From NCBI GenBank assembly GCA_024699855.1, contig JAMPIQ010000002.1, forward strand, positions 16,678,001 through 16,742,000: a stretch of DNA of 64,000 nucleotides, in the 5' to 3' direction. Positions 10,910 through 23,200 of the stretch are shown here, piece after piece. The DNA comes from Aphelenchoides besseyi (taxonomy: Eukaryota > Nematoda > Chromadorea > Rhabditida > Aphelenchoididae). Under the pieces are notes generated by a model. It saw only the letters and a program-made list of their open reading frames with translations, was not told the origin of the DNA and did no database searches. Made by a program: the position numbers and the translations under genes. Within the stretch, counting starts at the first letter, position 1, and each line of letters starts with the position of its first letter.

Positions 10910-11955
10910 GTTAACGACTTCAATTAGCCTCTTCAAATGTTTGTAAACTTATCGATCACACATAAAACGGTCTTACACAATTGATATTTAATTCAACACT
11001 AATCTTTCACAGATCCACTGACACGTGTGGATTGTTTGTACTATGGATCTTTGTTTTCTCGTGTGAACAAACAACATTTCATTAGTACATAGCACAATAA
11101 AATTCAAGGAAACAATCAACTTCATAGCTCAAATTCTTTAATCTACAGCAAAATATTGATTAGATGCATGGACGAATGGCAAATTTGAGGGTGGTTGGGA
11201 TTAACCGCCTGAGGATCATCCGTTCGTATCACATGTGTTCTTTGTGGTTGTGGTAAGCCACGGTAATCTCGTAAACCGGGTTCTTTAATTTGCTTTTACT
11301 TCTACCACCTACTTACGCCTACGATAAAAGAAGATGTACAACCAATTGAAAAGCTTGCAAAGTTTCAATCATCTTCCATTTCATTCTCTGATTCTTTTTA
11401 GTTCAGATCTAGGAAAATATTTTTTATTTCTCCAGTGTCTACAAAGAAGTATAAGAATACAAGGGCAAATAAGAGATAAATGAGATGTTTTGCACGATTT
11501 CTTCAACTGTTGATTTGCATCAAACTCTTCGAATGGAGTAACCGGTCTTCAAACTACAGAGTTTCCATCGACAACCTGCGGAACTTCGACGATTTGAGTT
11601 TGCTAAACTTTGACAATTAAGTTTGTGTTTTGATTATTAAACTGAGATTAGAATGTTATCCATTGGTCGCCTCGAAAAGATAAGCGTGTTAATTGAATTC
11701 AAATGGATTCCGTAAAGTGCCCACTTTCTATGCTAATCAACTTTTCTCGTTAGTTGCGGTCTAATTGGGCTTAGACCAAAAATAACAAGGTCGAATTGAT
11801 ACGAATACTTCCTTTTAATTGTCGTACTCCGATCCGATAGTCGAGAAAATTAAACGGTTAAAGATCGAAACGAAATGAGATTGCACCGGTTGTTGCCACT
11901 CGACAGGTTTTGGCTCGACATCAATTTTTAATCCCCGATAACCCGCAGCTTCTGG
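10910..11955. other. Intergenic, no gene seen
   Basis: AATAAA at about 11,096 may end the vWA transcript. Nothing else is recognisable. Confidence 0.55.
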
Positions 11956-11958
11956 AAT

Positions 11959-12670
11959 TTACTTACAAAAGAAGGAGAATCCGCGTTTGTTTTGCAGACG
12001 TCGCGGTGATTCCGGAAACAAGGTTCGCAGATCGTAGGCAGAAAACGAACGATCACAATCCGTCGAATCGTCATCGGCGCAGATCACGGTCGCACTGATC
12101 ACGTTGCCGATTACGAGCAACAGAATAAGGTAGTTGACGAGATGAGAAGTCGGATTGCTTATCCAATTGTTGAACAGTTGAGTCATTTTGAAGGATATGA
12201 TTCACGATTCAGGTCGATGAGTTCAAATCGAATGCTGAAATGAGAAGAGTTTTTTCGGCGGAAAGAAGCAACTTAGTCGCAACACAAATAATAGCTAACG
12301 CGACACGCATCGACCAAAAACGTTGTGCATCAATTGCATCGGTCGTTTGTGGCCAAATTTGGGCGATAAAGCAATAACAGGAATAAGCACCGAGACAAAA
12401 CAATAAACGAGATTTGCGGAATCCCTCGCATCTTATAGTTCCACAACAATCAGACACCTTGCTGCCATTTGACTGTTCTCTTTGTTTGTCATATACGAAA
12501 ATAGAAGACGAGAATACGGTCGGATCCAATTTCATGACGGTGTTTAACATCCGCATAACATCCAAGTGATTAAAAATCACAATCCTCAATTGGCGTAAAA
12601 GGATCGACATAATAAAAATCATTCTTATACGTAATGGCTCAAGCTTTTTCTGTGCATTAAAAGAATTCAA
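11959..12670 (-). CDS. Possible multi-pass membrane protein (unrecognised)
   Basis: Two minus-strand open stretches (12,209-12,670 and 11,959-12,186) carry hydrophobic runs: LLFCLGAYSCYCFIAQ, VALAIICVATKLLL, and a long one in HLVNYLILLLVIGNVISATVIC. Three hydrophobic segments with short loops could be part of a serpentine receptor or another small membrane protein. I recognise no family motif, and the join between the two stretches is not certain. It may be one gene, two exons, or chance open sequence. Confidence 0.33.
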
Positions 12671-12880
12671 ACAAACCTGAAAGGGTATACCGTAACCATC
12701 GAAATCAAAAGCTTCAACATGACATGAATTTTTTTAAGACGTCGCTGGAATTTATATCCGAGCAGCTTGTTGCAATATTCATAAACAAATTGTGCCAAGA
12801 GTACTAAGGTTTAGTTCTAATTTGCTTTAAAATAGCAGGTGACAATCATTTTAATTTGCGGACGTCAAACGCACACTCAA

Positions 12881-13126
12881 ATATGAATACAAGCAAAGGT
12901 AAACAAGAAGTTTTAATCAAACTTGACAAATTCGCCCCAGTTGCTAATTGAATTCTTGATTTGCCATTACTTTTTTGCATCAGTTAGTGGACACGCGCTG
13001 TTGAGACCTAAAATCACAGAGTCCAAAAGCAGCAAACTGCCACGTATCGGACTTCTATTCAAGCTGCCAAGCAACTCTCAAGATCTTCAAAATGACATTC
13101 AGCCGTCAACTACCGAACATTTATAA
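12881..13126 (+). CDS. Possible small secreted peptide exon
   Basis: After an acceptor-like CCCCAG (about 12,940) an open frame reads a hydrophobic stretch (LLIEFLICHYFFASVSG) followed by a hydrophilic tail rich in Ser, Lys and Pro, ending at TAA 13,124. It has the shape of a signal peptide plus a short mature peptide. The upstream ATG at 12,882 does not join in phase, so the first exon is unknown. Confidence 0.28.
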
Positions 13127-13342
13127 GCGAAACTTTGTATACGGTAATTCGAGTTCAAATTTTTCTTAATCTCGCTAACGTAACAAAAGCAACTCTGTTG
13201 TTCATCTTTGCTCTACGCAATTACATTACTTCCGCGGGTTTACAGACTACGTGCGTGTTCTTCGCTTTTCGACACTAATCCCTCAAGTTTCCCACTAATA
13301 TCTTAATCCGCGCATGACATCAAGAACCATAGAATGTATTAT

Positions 13343-14350
13343 TTATACAAAAATCCCGATGGTTTCCCGTCTAATAACGCGTTCCAATGTTACCGTAGTA
13401 GAGAACTCAAATGTGAAGCCATTTCTCAAACATGTTTTAGAATAAGCTAATCGTTTGAAACGCCCCGACCTTACACTCGAGTACTTATTAGTATCAATAG
13501 CACTTCGGTTCACGAGAACGGCATATTCAAAAGTGGTTTTCGCATAAATTAGATAAACTGAATAGCTATCGATCATCCTCCACTTCCCGTTCGAAAGAAC
13601 TCGTGAATATGTAACCACGTTGATTAAATGTCTCTCGTTAATCGAAATTGAATGTCAACTTGAAAAACCAGTGAATGTAACCGACTGGCAACCGACACAC
13701 CCTCGAATGTAAATGTGTTAAACAAAGAAACCTTAGGCAATAAATACAACTTTTAAAAGACGATTTCGTTACTGAGTATTCCAAATACAAACCTCAATGA
13801 CGAAATCTGCGGATATGACAAAATACATCAACATTCGTGCACAGTGATTGTCACGACGAAATGAACACACAGACGATAGACTACGTCCCACCAAATTTGG
13901 ATACTTCACCGACTCCGCCCAACTATCCAATTCAAAAGAGGGAGGACCCAGAAGAAGGCACGTTGTAGATTTTGGTTGAAGACAACTTCTGCGTTCCAAC
14001 TCAAACACATCACGATTTTAACGACTGAAAAGATTCGCAATCGACGTAACTAATTAGCAAAAAAGGACCTGCAAGATGATGTTGTTTGAGTTATAACGTC
14101 GATCAGCGGTGGGGTCTTCTGATCGTCAAAAACTCTTCGACTCAAAGCGACTTCTGAATATCGAATAATCGCCGTATCCTCTTTGTTCATGTGTTCAAAG
14201 GTGATCAGCGTGTAATCGAACTTCACTGAAAACAAAATCGTAATTATTAGCCACACCCTTATCACAAGAACTTTGTTTATCTTATTACCTCTGTTGTGCA
14301 AGATAGAGAAACCAAAGAAACTTAAAGTCCATTTTAGAATCTAATTACGC
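13343..14350 (-). CDS. Possible multi-exon gene, unrecognised
   Basis: Minus-strand open segments at 14,090-14,230 (FDYTLITFEHMNKEDTAI and on to TTSSC), 13,769-14,008 and 13,343-13,618 are separated by short stretches with GT/AG ends. One example is the acceptor GTTTTCAG before the first segment. The 13,343-13,618 segment (KWRMIDSYSVYLIYAKTTF) reads like a beta-rich protein. I do not recognise a family and the phases between segments are not all consistent, so the model is weak. Confidence 0.3.
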
Positions 14351-14508
14351 ACAGACTTGTCTCTATGCGTGACGTGTTAAATCAATTGGTCACTTACACT
14401 TCTGGATATTAGCCTAACAAAGTAGTGCTTGTCATCGGTACCCGCTGTAATTTGACGTCGTTGGTATCAATCGACGCGTCTCGATGAGCTGAGCATTACT
14501 GTATAAGT

Positions 14509-15246
14509 CATTTTTGCCCAATCGCAGAAATGGCCAAAGACACTAAAATTGCTAAAATCGTAGTAACGATTATGCTGATTATCGTGATAAAGTCCGTTTA
14601 TTTATACCCCACTTCGTTATGGAGATATGGGGCGTTCTATTTGGCCCAATTCGTTCCGAGTTATGTTCCGCTAATCTTCCCCTGGAAGTGTGAACTGCAA
14701 TAGTCGAGTGAGCAAGTGATGGGCTTGCAACTCACTTTTGGAGGTTGCAGGTTCAATTCTCCCTGTTGTCGAATGCAAGTTGCTGTCTTGTGTCCACAAA
14801 GCAAAAAGGAAAAGTGTGAATAGTAGGTGACTACGAGGGATCCAACCGACTTTTTTCACTTTTTGGAGTCGTTTTGGTAGAACGCAGCACTTGCATTCGA
14901 CAACAGAGAGAATTGAACCTGCAACCTCCAAAAGTGAGTTGCAAGCCCATCACTTGCTCACTCGACTATTGCAGTTCACACTTCCGGGGGAAGATTAGCG
15001 GAACATAACTCGGAACGAATTGGGTCAAATAGAACGCCCCATATCTCCATAACGAAGTGGGGTATAAATAAACGGACTTTATCACGATAATCAGCATAAT
15101 CGTTACTACGATTTTAGCAATTTTAGTGTCTTTGGCCATTTCTGCGATTGGGCAAAAATGAGCATGACATTCAAAATCAGCGTAAAATTGCGCGTAGATT
15201 GATAATTCGGCCAAAACTGGCGGGGATCACTCAGGACTTCTCCTTC
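14509..15246. mobile_element. Fold-back DNA transposon (MITE-like) related to the 54.6 kb element
   Basis: Two nearly identical inverted arms (about 14,509-14,793 and 14,889-15,165) surround a loop of about 100 bases. Beyond the right arm, 15,165-15,246 continues with the same terminal sequence as the long transposon at 54,592-57,037: GGGGATCACTCAGGAC, then TCTCCTTC, ending next to TAA. The matching outer piece (about 80-100 bases) is missing on the left, so the element is terminally truncated there. It has no coding capacity and would need a transposase supplied by an autonomous relative. Confidence 0.85.
14700..14772 (+). other. tRNA-like module (A-box/B-box) inside the fold-back arm
   Basis: The sequence contains a tRNA-like A-box region (TAGTCGAGTGAGCAAGTGATGG) shortened by decay, and at the right distance a B-box-like GGTTCAATTCT. 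A 7-base acceptor-like pairing is possible but the T-stem is imperfect. Because it lies in the inverted arms, a second copy runs on the minus strand at about 14,893-14,965. It is more likely a tRNA-derived SINE head captured by the transposon than a working tRNA. Confidence 0.45.
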
Positions 15247-15249
15247 TAA

Positions 15250-15990
15250 GAATTATCCTTCTGTTAACTTCATTGTTTTGCGTGTTTCCCTTAATTGTGA
15301 CAAAGATGGTAGTTTACAGATGGAAATTCAATCGTTTGTTCTTTCATTTTAAAGAAGTATTGAGCAATAACCGTATAAAGTTGTTGAACATGTTTTTTAC
15401 TAAGTTTATTTGTACAAGACAATCAACTCACAATAGAACATCTTTGAATTTCTAACATTTTCTATTGAAATGGTCATCTTTTTCAGTGTGAAGTTCTCAG
15501 GTTTATACCACCGTTGTCTGCCGGGTAACTTGGTTGTGGGTATCGGGATTCAGATGTCTGCAATCAGAGATTATTTTACAAAGACAGTCGGATTCCGTTT
15601 CTTGAATCTGCTGATTGGTTGCGAAATAAGCGGTTTATTTGATCCGATTGAAGGCCCAAGACTTTTTAAATCGACCAAATCAAACCGGTTTGTATCTTAA
15701 AGCCATGAACAAAGTAATTTGGTATCATCTGCTACATAAGTTTTGGTCCGCGAGCCCAAAATTCGTTAGAAGCTTTCGATCAAAGTAAAAGCACGTAGGT
15801 TGGAGGGTACAAAACGTGGTACATTAAGTTTTGTTGTTACGTCAAATCTCGAATAAACTGAATTGCGTGGACATCATCTGGCAAACGTCAAACGACTACT
15901 TCATTCTCGTGTTCATAAATTCCGTTCCTAATTTTACAGTCAATTCGCTTTTGTTCAATTAAACGAACAAACAAATAAGCTTATCCTACT
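15250..15990. other. Intergenic, no gene seen
   Basis: A/T-rich sequence with only short open frames and no motifs that I can support. Confidence 0.5.
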
Positions 15991-15992
15991 AA

Positions 15993-17249
15993 TTAGACAG
16001 AACATCGTATTTTGTTTACCTGCAAAATTGCTGCTATTCGATCTCCGGCATGATAAGGAGACCATGGATCAGCGATTGGAAAGGTCGATGACGAATGGGA
16101 TGGGACTTTTGGTTTCGTCGTAGTCGGTACAGAATCACAAAAAGTCGGAGCAGATGGAATGAATTCTACGGACTTAACATTTTGGTTGTTCTGCAGTTCG
16201 TCTTTTGCCTTTAAATGCTTCGAATCGATTGCTATAGGATCACGTGTGGCAACTTCAGTTTGCAGTTCCGATTGTAGCGGCAATTCAGTCTCGATACATG
16301 GTTCACTGAAAACAAATGTATTGCTATTACCCGAACGCTCACGTAATCAAAGGTGGTGTAGACATCGGATCCGATTGCGTTTGAGCGGATTTCTTTTCGT
16401 TTTCTGACGAAGTTTTTGTTTCGTTATCGTGCTTTCTATAAACATCAGCACTGGTGCCCATAGGACGATTACACGTGTTGTAGTATATGAACATTAGCAG
16501 CCATCCACAGAAACAGAAAAGCAAACAAGAACCGATTATTATCACTGTAAATTGGATTGTAAAGAAGTGGCGAATTGAATACTGACAAACTATCCACCAT
16601 TGAAAGTTTGGTCCTTGAGCATATCGATCTAATGCTAAATAAAAGAATGATTTAGAACATTGATTCTTTTACCGTGAATGAAAACGATCGGATAACCGAC
16701 AGTCGCCGACAAGTGAGAGTATGTTAGTCGAGAGATTTCTTTGGTTGCAATCGCTCCATCAACTGGTGCTCCCTTATAATTAACAATAAAGATCAATTCG
16801 ACATACGCTTTTTCTTGTCTTATATCAACCATCTACAATGTTAATAGTGAATGACTGTCAATTCAAGAAAAGAAACCTTTACTGAACACGAGTCAACGGA
16901 GAAGTTCAACGGAATTCGATCGAAACGCGTAATCGATTGACCTAAACGTTCGTTTGTTGCTCGTTCAAAAACTGCACAGAACAATTTGGAGATATCTTGT
17001 TCGAATTGATGAACGTGTTCTTCGGGAAATTTGTCTATTGCAACATCTAAGCCAACAATTTCAAGTAAACTTCAAATGTCTTTTTGGCGTATTTTACCTG
17101 CGACAATCAAAAATTTCTCGAGGTTATTGATGTCGTTGTCAGAGCAGTTGACTGAACCCGTTTCTATTATTCGATCCTATTTTTGACTTACCATTCGAAG
17201 AAATAAAAGTGCAGATACCGCAGATAAATACAAATAGACGTCGAAGCAT
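15993..17249 (-). CDS. Single-pass type I membrane protein, possibly KIAA1549-like
   Basis: This seven- or eight-exon minus-strand gene has ATG at 17,247-17,249 and a clear signal peptide (MLRRLFVFICGICTFISS). The ectodomain reads FPEEHVHQFEQDI, then FDRIPLNFSVDSCSV, YVELIFIVNYKGAPVDG, KEISRLTYSHLSATVGYPIV and QGPNFQWW. One transmembrane helix follows (IIIGSCLLFCFCGWLLMFIYY, about 16,500). A Ser/Thr/Pro-rich cytoplasmic tail ends near 15,993-16,016. Most introns are 35-50 bases with good GT/AG ends, for example GTAAGTC to ATAATAG and GTGAGCG to TTTTCAG. The order of a small SEA-like ectodomain with a late xGYP motif, one helix and a disordered tail resembles KIAA1549/KIAA1549L proteins. That assignment is inference from memory; the membrane topology is seen directly. 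Confidence 0.62.
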
Positions 17250-17259
17250 ACTCTTTAAA

Positions 17260-20200
17260 GCAATTCGAGACAACGTGTAATCAGGACAATTGCAATTTTG
17301 ACACTACAAACTCATGGCTTCAGAAACGGGTTACAAACGTCGAACTGAAAATTGCAGTGCAGCTTGTAAATGACCAGCACTCTCTCATAATAACCGCTTG
17401 GAATGGAACATAAAAATGTCCACAGGGCACAAGCGTCGGCCTTCGTCCAGCGTTTCCATGGCTTCTTGGAGCCACGTTATAAACTTGAATATTTTCCTTC
17501 ACATCAAATGATCCTTAAATTAGACAACCCACTTTGTTGGTTATCGTTTTCGTTTGTGGTGCCCTTTAAGTTAAGAATAGCGGAAGTTAAAAGACTCAGA
17601 AGCATAATTACAAGGTCACATCAAACAGAAATGTCGGCGCTGTCGATTCGCAGTTAACAGGCCAATGGGTTCAATCGAATAACATCACTGAGCGTACTCA
17701 GACATTTTGTTTTCATTAACAAAACCTTTGTATTTGTTGAGTATCATCGAGATTGTTCGAACAGATTTCCGCTTCTTTTCACGTTTCCATTGTTTCCCTT
17801 TTGTTACTAAACCTTCTGGTAGCCGTCTACGGATAACCACGTTCATCGACTCATGGACGGCCACAAATATCCGCGAAGACCATGAGCTTAAATTCGCCAA
17901 ATGAGATTTATTGTTCGATGATACATTCGTGTCAAGGTTTGATTTCAAGATGAGTCAGAATGTTCGCAAAGAGTTAAAGTTTCTAAAATGACATTTAATT
18001 TTCTATTTTATTCTTTTTTCAATTCAAGAGCTGAAGTTTCGTTTTGAAAAGAGTGTATCCCCAACACTATGATTCGGATAAACCGTTTTTGCTTCTTATG
18101 GTCGGATTGAACAGCATTAGTTCAAATCGCTTTTGTTAGACCACCAAATTTGGAATCGTTTACAAACCTCGTGATATATACTCGTAACTTTTCTGACCAA
18201 TCCCTTAACTTATAACTGTGCACGACAGGAGATTAGCTAAACGAGCAGACTTATACGTTTTTCAAACTGACTATTTGAATGCTCCCAAAACAAAGAGCAC
18301 TGGATTACATTGAGTAATTGAACAAACAGATCGAACATGAACATTGAAAGTACCGGGTTGAGCTTATCTTTGTTTTTACAAACGGAAATGTTTTCGGGAT
18401 TGTTGGATTTATGATTTACAATGTTGTTAAGTATATTGTTACACGACTGTTTAGCATTGTCATCGGAGGGGTGTAATGAAAGCGAAGAAAAGCTTCCAAA
18501 CATAAGATTCCATTTCTTCTCTACGATTTAGCGATAAGCAACAGGCACTTATCTTTCAAGGGTCGTAATTATCTGGTAATTTGTTTAACGCCAATTACAT
18601 TCGGGCTTTTGTTGCCGTATTGTTGGCCTTCGTATGAACATTGTCAGGAATATTTTTTCCTCTTCGTTTGAACTTGATTACTTTTTCCAATCTCCTCTAT
18701 GCCCCCAAATGACTTCAACTCACCTATTTCTTGAGCAATTTCAATGGTAACAACCTGCTAGTGGACTTCATCGACCGAAGCTTGTCGTTCTCTCGGTTCC
18801 CGTTTGAAGCGCCATAATGTTAACGTGAGTTTTTTAAGAAGTGGGATTAAACTCGTTTAATCTTTGAGCTACAAAGCTAACTTTGTCGATCTTCGAGATT
18901 TACATAAGATATTGCTATTCACTAAACACAAGAACTTTAAAAAATGTGATGATTTTAATGAGCTTATGGTTATTTGTGTTAATCTGATGACGCACTTTTT
19001 CATCGACTAAAACTCGATTTAAGTGTTTCGATCAGTATAAAAGCCCATACTTAGGGAATCTCTTTTTGACTGTTTATTGGTGGTAGTTAGTGAACGCAAA
19101 GTTTTCGTTGAACTTGTTGTCCGTTAGTTTGTTTTCACTTGAATTCAATCGGCCGTCCAATGTATTGGAAAGCAGCGGCCTCAAGCACTTTTGTTGTTGG
19201 GTAACTGTATAATTCTTCTCCGGGTCGAGAGCCTGTTCGAGAATAACCGCGACAAATTGCATATCGGGAAGAACGACAAGAAAAAAACTGTCAATACCGC
19301 GGCACATTTCGTTTCCGTAAAATGAGCACCATTTTCCGGCAGTTGCCTTTGATTTCACGACACCGTTGAAGCGGCATCATTTTGCATTGCACGTCAGCAG
19401 CAAAAAATTTTCAAGTGTCTCGTCGCCGGCTCCGCGCTAATGCACACTGAATGTCCGTTTTTGGTCCGGTCGGCAAGCCGCCAAGCCAACTGCTTCGAGC
19501 ATGGATATGTGGCCGGGAGTGGAAGAGAGTGAGAACGTGTGTATTTTTTTTGCTTCTTCTTTTACTCTCCGAGTTTCGTCTATGATTTTGGACCGCGGCG
19601 GAAAGATGACTTTGGATGGTGCCGTTGATGAAAACTACAACGAACGCGACGAGTTTGAAAAGATTTTTGGTGCGCATCTTCGTTCCATTTCCACGTTTTT
19701 CCCACTCATGTTTGTTGCTTTTCGGAGATTGCGTGTGTCCGAGTACATTCCCATTCTTCTTTTTTTGGCTCTGCACGCACGTCTAATCAAATAAATGCGC
19801 AAAGCAAAAAAGCGCGCTTATTGAAAAAACAACAACAACAATCAAGAGATAAACAATAAGGACGGGGCCAAATTTGACGTACATCTTCCGCGACTTCTCA
19901 CTTTCTAACTTCGAGTGTTTATGGCACGGCGAAAAGCTAGTTAACGTCCATTCAACAACCGTCCGACTTTCGAACAAGCGTGCGACGAGAGAAGTGGAGA
20001 GGATCTCCGAAAGAATGGTAATGAAACTTCTTTTTTAGTTTCTTTGCATTTACGATGCGAAAACGTGGACCAAAGAAAGTCGTGCAGAGTACAATGGTGC
20101 GTTTGGAATCTCGTTTTCATTACCACAATCTACAGAGTTTCTAGCTAAAAAACAGCTATTCGCGATTGTACTTTCGATTGGCGTATGTAGAGTGTGCAAG

Positions 20201-23200
20201 TGAGCTTTTGGATGTCAAATTGAAGGGTCATCAACGTTTTCTTCCTCATTCCTTCCACGCCTTTTCAACGAAAATTGAAATCAAATCTTTTGCCCGAACG
20301 TCTTTTCCGCTCTTTCGTCCACTTTCCGGAGCATTGGCGCCAAATTGAGAGACTTCGAGTCGATGTCAGTGATGATGCCGATTTGCCTCTTTTCAATTGT
20401 TGCAAACCAACTATGCTTTCAAACGATGTAACGTCGGAAAACGAATTTAGCTACCAAATGTGTTAAACTGCGCATAACATTGATTTCCTTCGGGCGGACC
20501 CGCTGTTCGTAGTTGAAGTCTTGACAATGGTTGAACACAATGGTCAGCAGTTGATCGAAACTCTGGGATTAAGATGTTTGTGTGCGATATTATTCTATAG
20601 TTACTATTGCGACCATATTGCTTATTGTAAGGGCAGCTACGAGCTCGTTGAGTCTGAAAGAAGGACCGGAAAAAACGAAATTTTCCGGCATCGTCGCTAA
20701 ACTTTCCACTTTACCGCACACGTACAGTTGAAGTGGAAGGAAAGTGGTCCGGAAGAGCGAAAAGAAGCAAAAAGTTGCTGCTGTTGCTTTTTGTCGTGCT
20801 TCTTTTTTAGGCTTTTCGACGTCTTCGACATCCTTTTTTGTTCGTTTTCTACTGTGTGTTTCAATGGGCATCTGAGTGAGTGGTTGCGTTTATTTAATTA
20901 AGAAGCGCTTCTCTATTTTATTGCCCGTCCGCTGGCCGAAAGCACCGAGATGGCAGTAGAAACGTTTGGGTCTATTATTCAGCATTTTCATGTAAACTTT
21001 CGAGAGTTGGAGAAGGCACACTCTGACTTCTAATATGTCATTGTGATATGGAGAAGATGTTTATTTCTGCATCTGCTTTCTATTCCGACTGTGACATAAA
21101 TCCGCAGGCTTTTCATTGTTAGCGTGACTCCGGTTCTAAATATTTCATGTGATATTTAGTCTTTTGGACAAAATGGAATCTTCGTATGCAGTAAAAAGCA
21201 GCATTGAACTTTGCATTATTAGTTGTCGCAAATTTTGAGTTTCACGTGTTTCGATTACCAAGAACGTTTATTATATCGCAGCACGGTCTTAGCAACCTTC
21301 GATGTTGCTGATTGGTGTCCGCAGAGATTTGCGGGTTTCCATCGTTGCTTTCAGTTGTCAGCCAATTAACTTTGTTGATGCATTCGAAAGCAGTTGCTGA
21401 ATCATTATTCTTGAGTTATTTGTTTTGGGTTGCTTATCAGAAATGCATTCAAGAGCTTGGAAACTACTGTTCCTCAACGAATAAGTTTAAGTGGAATTCA
21501 GTTGATTATTTCGAATAAGGAACGAAATCACGGGTCCGAGTTTGTGGGTGTATCTCCTCGAAAGCTTCAGAGAACGGTGCTAATTACTGTCTCTGTGCGT
21601 CTTCTACTACGGTTTCCGAAAGCTTTTGTACGCGTGAAATCGTCACAAAAGCGACGACAAAGACCGTCCAATGAGCAAGCAGCTCGATGAACGATCTGCA
21701 TTCACTCGTCCCTTGATTGTTTCCGTGACATGGTTCCGCTTCACGTCGTTTCACTGAACATTTTCAGTGTTCCGATATTTTTATAACTTCAAGTTTATTT
21801 TCGTAACTGCGGTTTGAATGACTAACAATCGAAGTTTCTATTTTGAAGTGTTTCTGTTGCTAAAACAGCTCATACAGTTCGTCGCAAAAGGGGAACATAG
21901 TTATTCTTGCAAATCAATTCTCCTTCAATTTGCATTCTAAGCTGCTGCAGAGAATAAGCGGACGTTAAATTCGATTACTTTTCGAACTTTTGAGGAGCAC
22001 GAACTGCGTTTGTTGAAGATGTTCAGTTGAACTTCAGATATTTGCGCAATTAAACGTGAATCACTTCGTCCGAATCTTGTTTTGACCCAGAGATCAATTC
22101 TCACTCTTAAGTCCCAAAGGCACGAGATGTGTCGGTTGAAACAAGGCCAAGTGGAATGGTTCAGGGATCACGGATTAACATCGAATTCGATTATTTTTTG
22201 CCTAAACATTTGATGTTAGTCTGCGAACAGCCAGAAATAAGCTTCGTCAACTGGAGAACCTCGTTCTTTTTATTATGAAACTAATTTTGATGTAATTTCG
22301 GTGAAGAGAACCGAATACTGTAAATCAAGTAATCGAGTGAAGTGACGTTGAATTCGAACGATTGGCTTCGTTTGGACACATTTTCTCGTGATGCTGATTA
22401 AAGTTTTTGCGGCTTTTCGTGTGCACATTAATCACACTTTCGATCCATTCAGTTCGATTCTTTACACCACTTCTTTCATTCGTCGTGATGCCCGTTATTC
22501 CACTTGTTGCTTTGGGGTTGAAGCGAAAATCGATGTACGAACGAGTTCTGAAGTGGATCCATGTGTTGAGTTTGCCGCTGTAACTGTACGTTTACAGGCC
22601 TTGAAACAAGGGTTGCACTTGAATGACTAGTGCTTCAATTGGACATTACTTTTTATTTTCCCGCATCTATTTTTCGCGTCTTTTCTTCTTCGCATTCTCG
22701 ACTTTATTTTCCCATACTCGCTTTGAAAACTCGACAATCTGAAGAATCGAGGTGAGAGTGAAGATGAGTGAAAGAGAAAAACCTAATTCATTCATTTGCA
22801 CGAAAACTCGTTACGAACCAAAAGTCATGGGTATCGATAAAAAGAAGTTCGAAAGGGGCTTATTATCCGCGTTTTATGAAGTTTGTGGGTCCCGTCTCAG
22901 TGGACGATGAATGACAGGAATTTGATTTCCATTGTCGACCACAAAACTCTCGTTGGAATTGAATACTAGTTTCGTTCGGCCATTACTATAAATCGAGTAC
23001 CCAGTTAATTGCATTGCGGTAAGTCAATGTTTATGTTCTTTTCAACGTCATGTTGTCAATCAACCTATGCACCTGTTCGTCTAAGTTAGAATGTGGCTTA
23101 CTCCGATTCAGCACGATTCTGATTAACTGCAGGTCGCTTAACAATTGGGTTGTTTTTGATTGCAAGTGCTAACAAGAATACGTAGACTAATGTCCACACG

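Noticed and set aside
14700..14772. A functional tRNA gene
   Set aside because: The T-stem does not pair properly, the anticodon arm is ambiguous, and the sequence sits inside both arms of a fold-back transposon.
19411..20871. Overlapping open frames on both strands in a more C/G-rich stretch
   Set aside because: No motif, no linked exons, and low-complexity basic content; likely chance frames in sequence with fewer stops.
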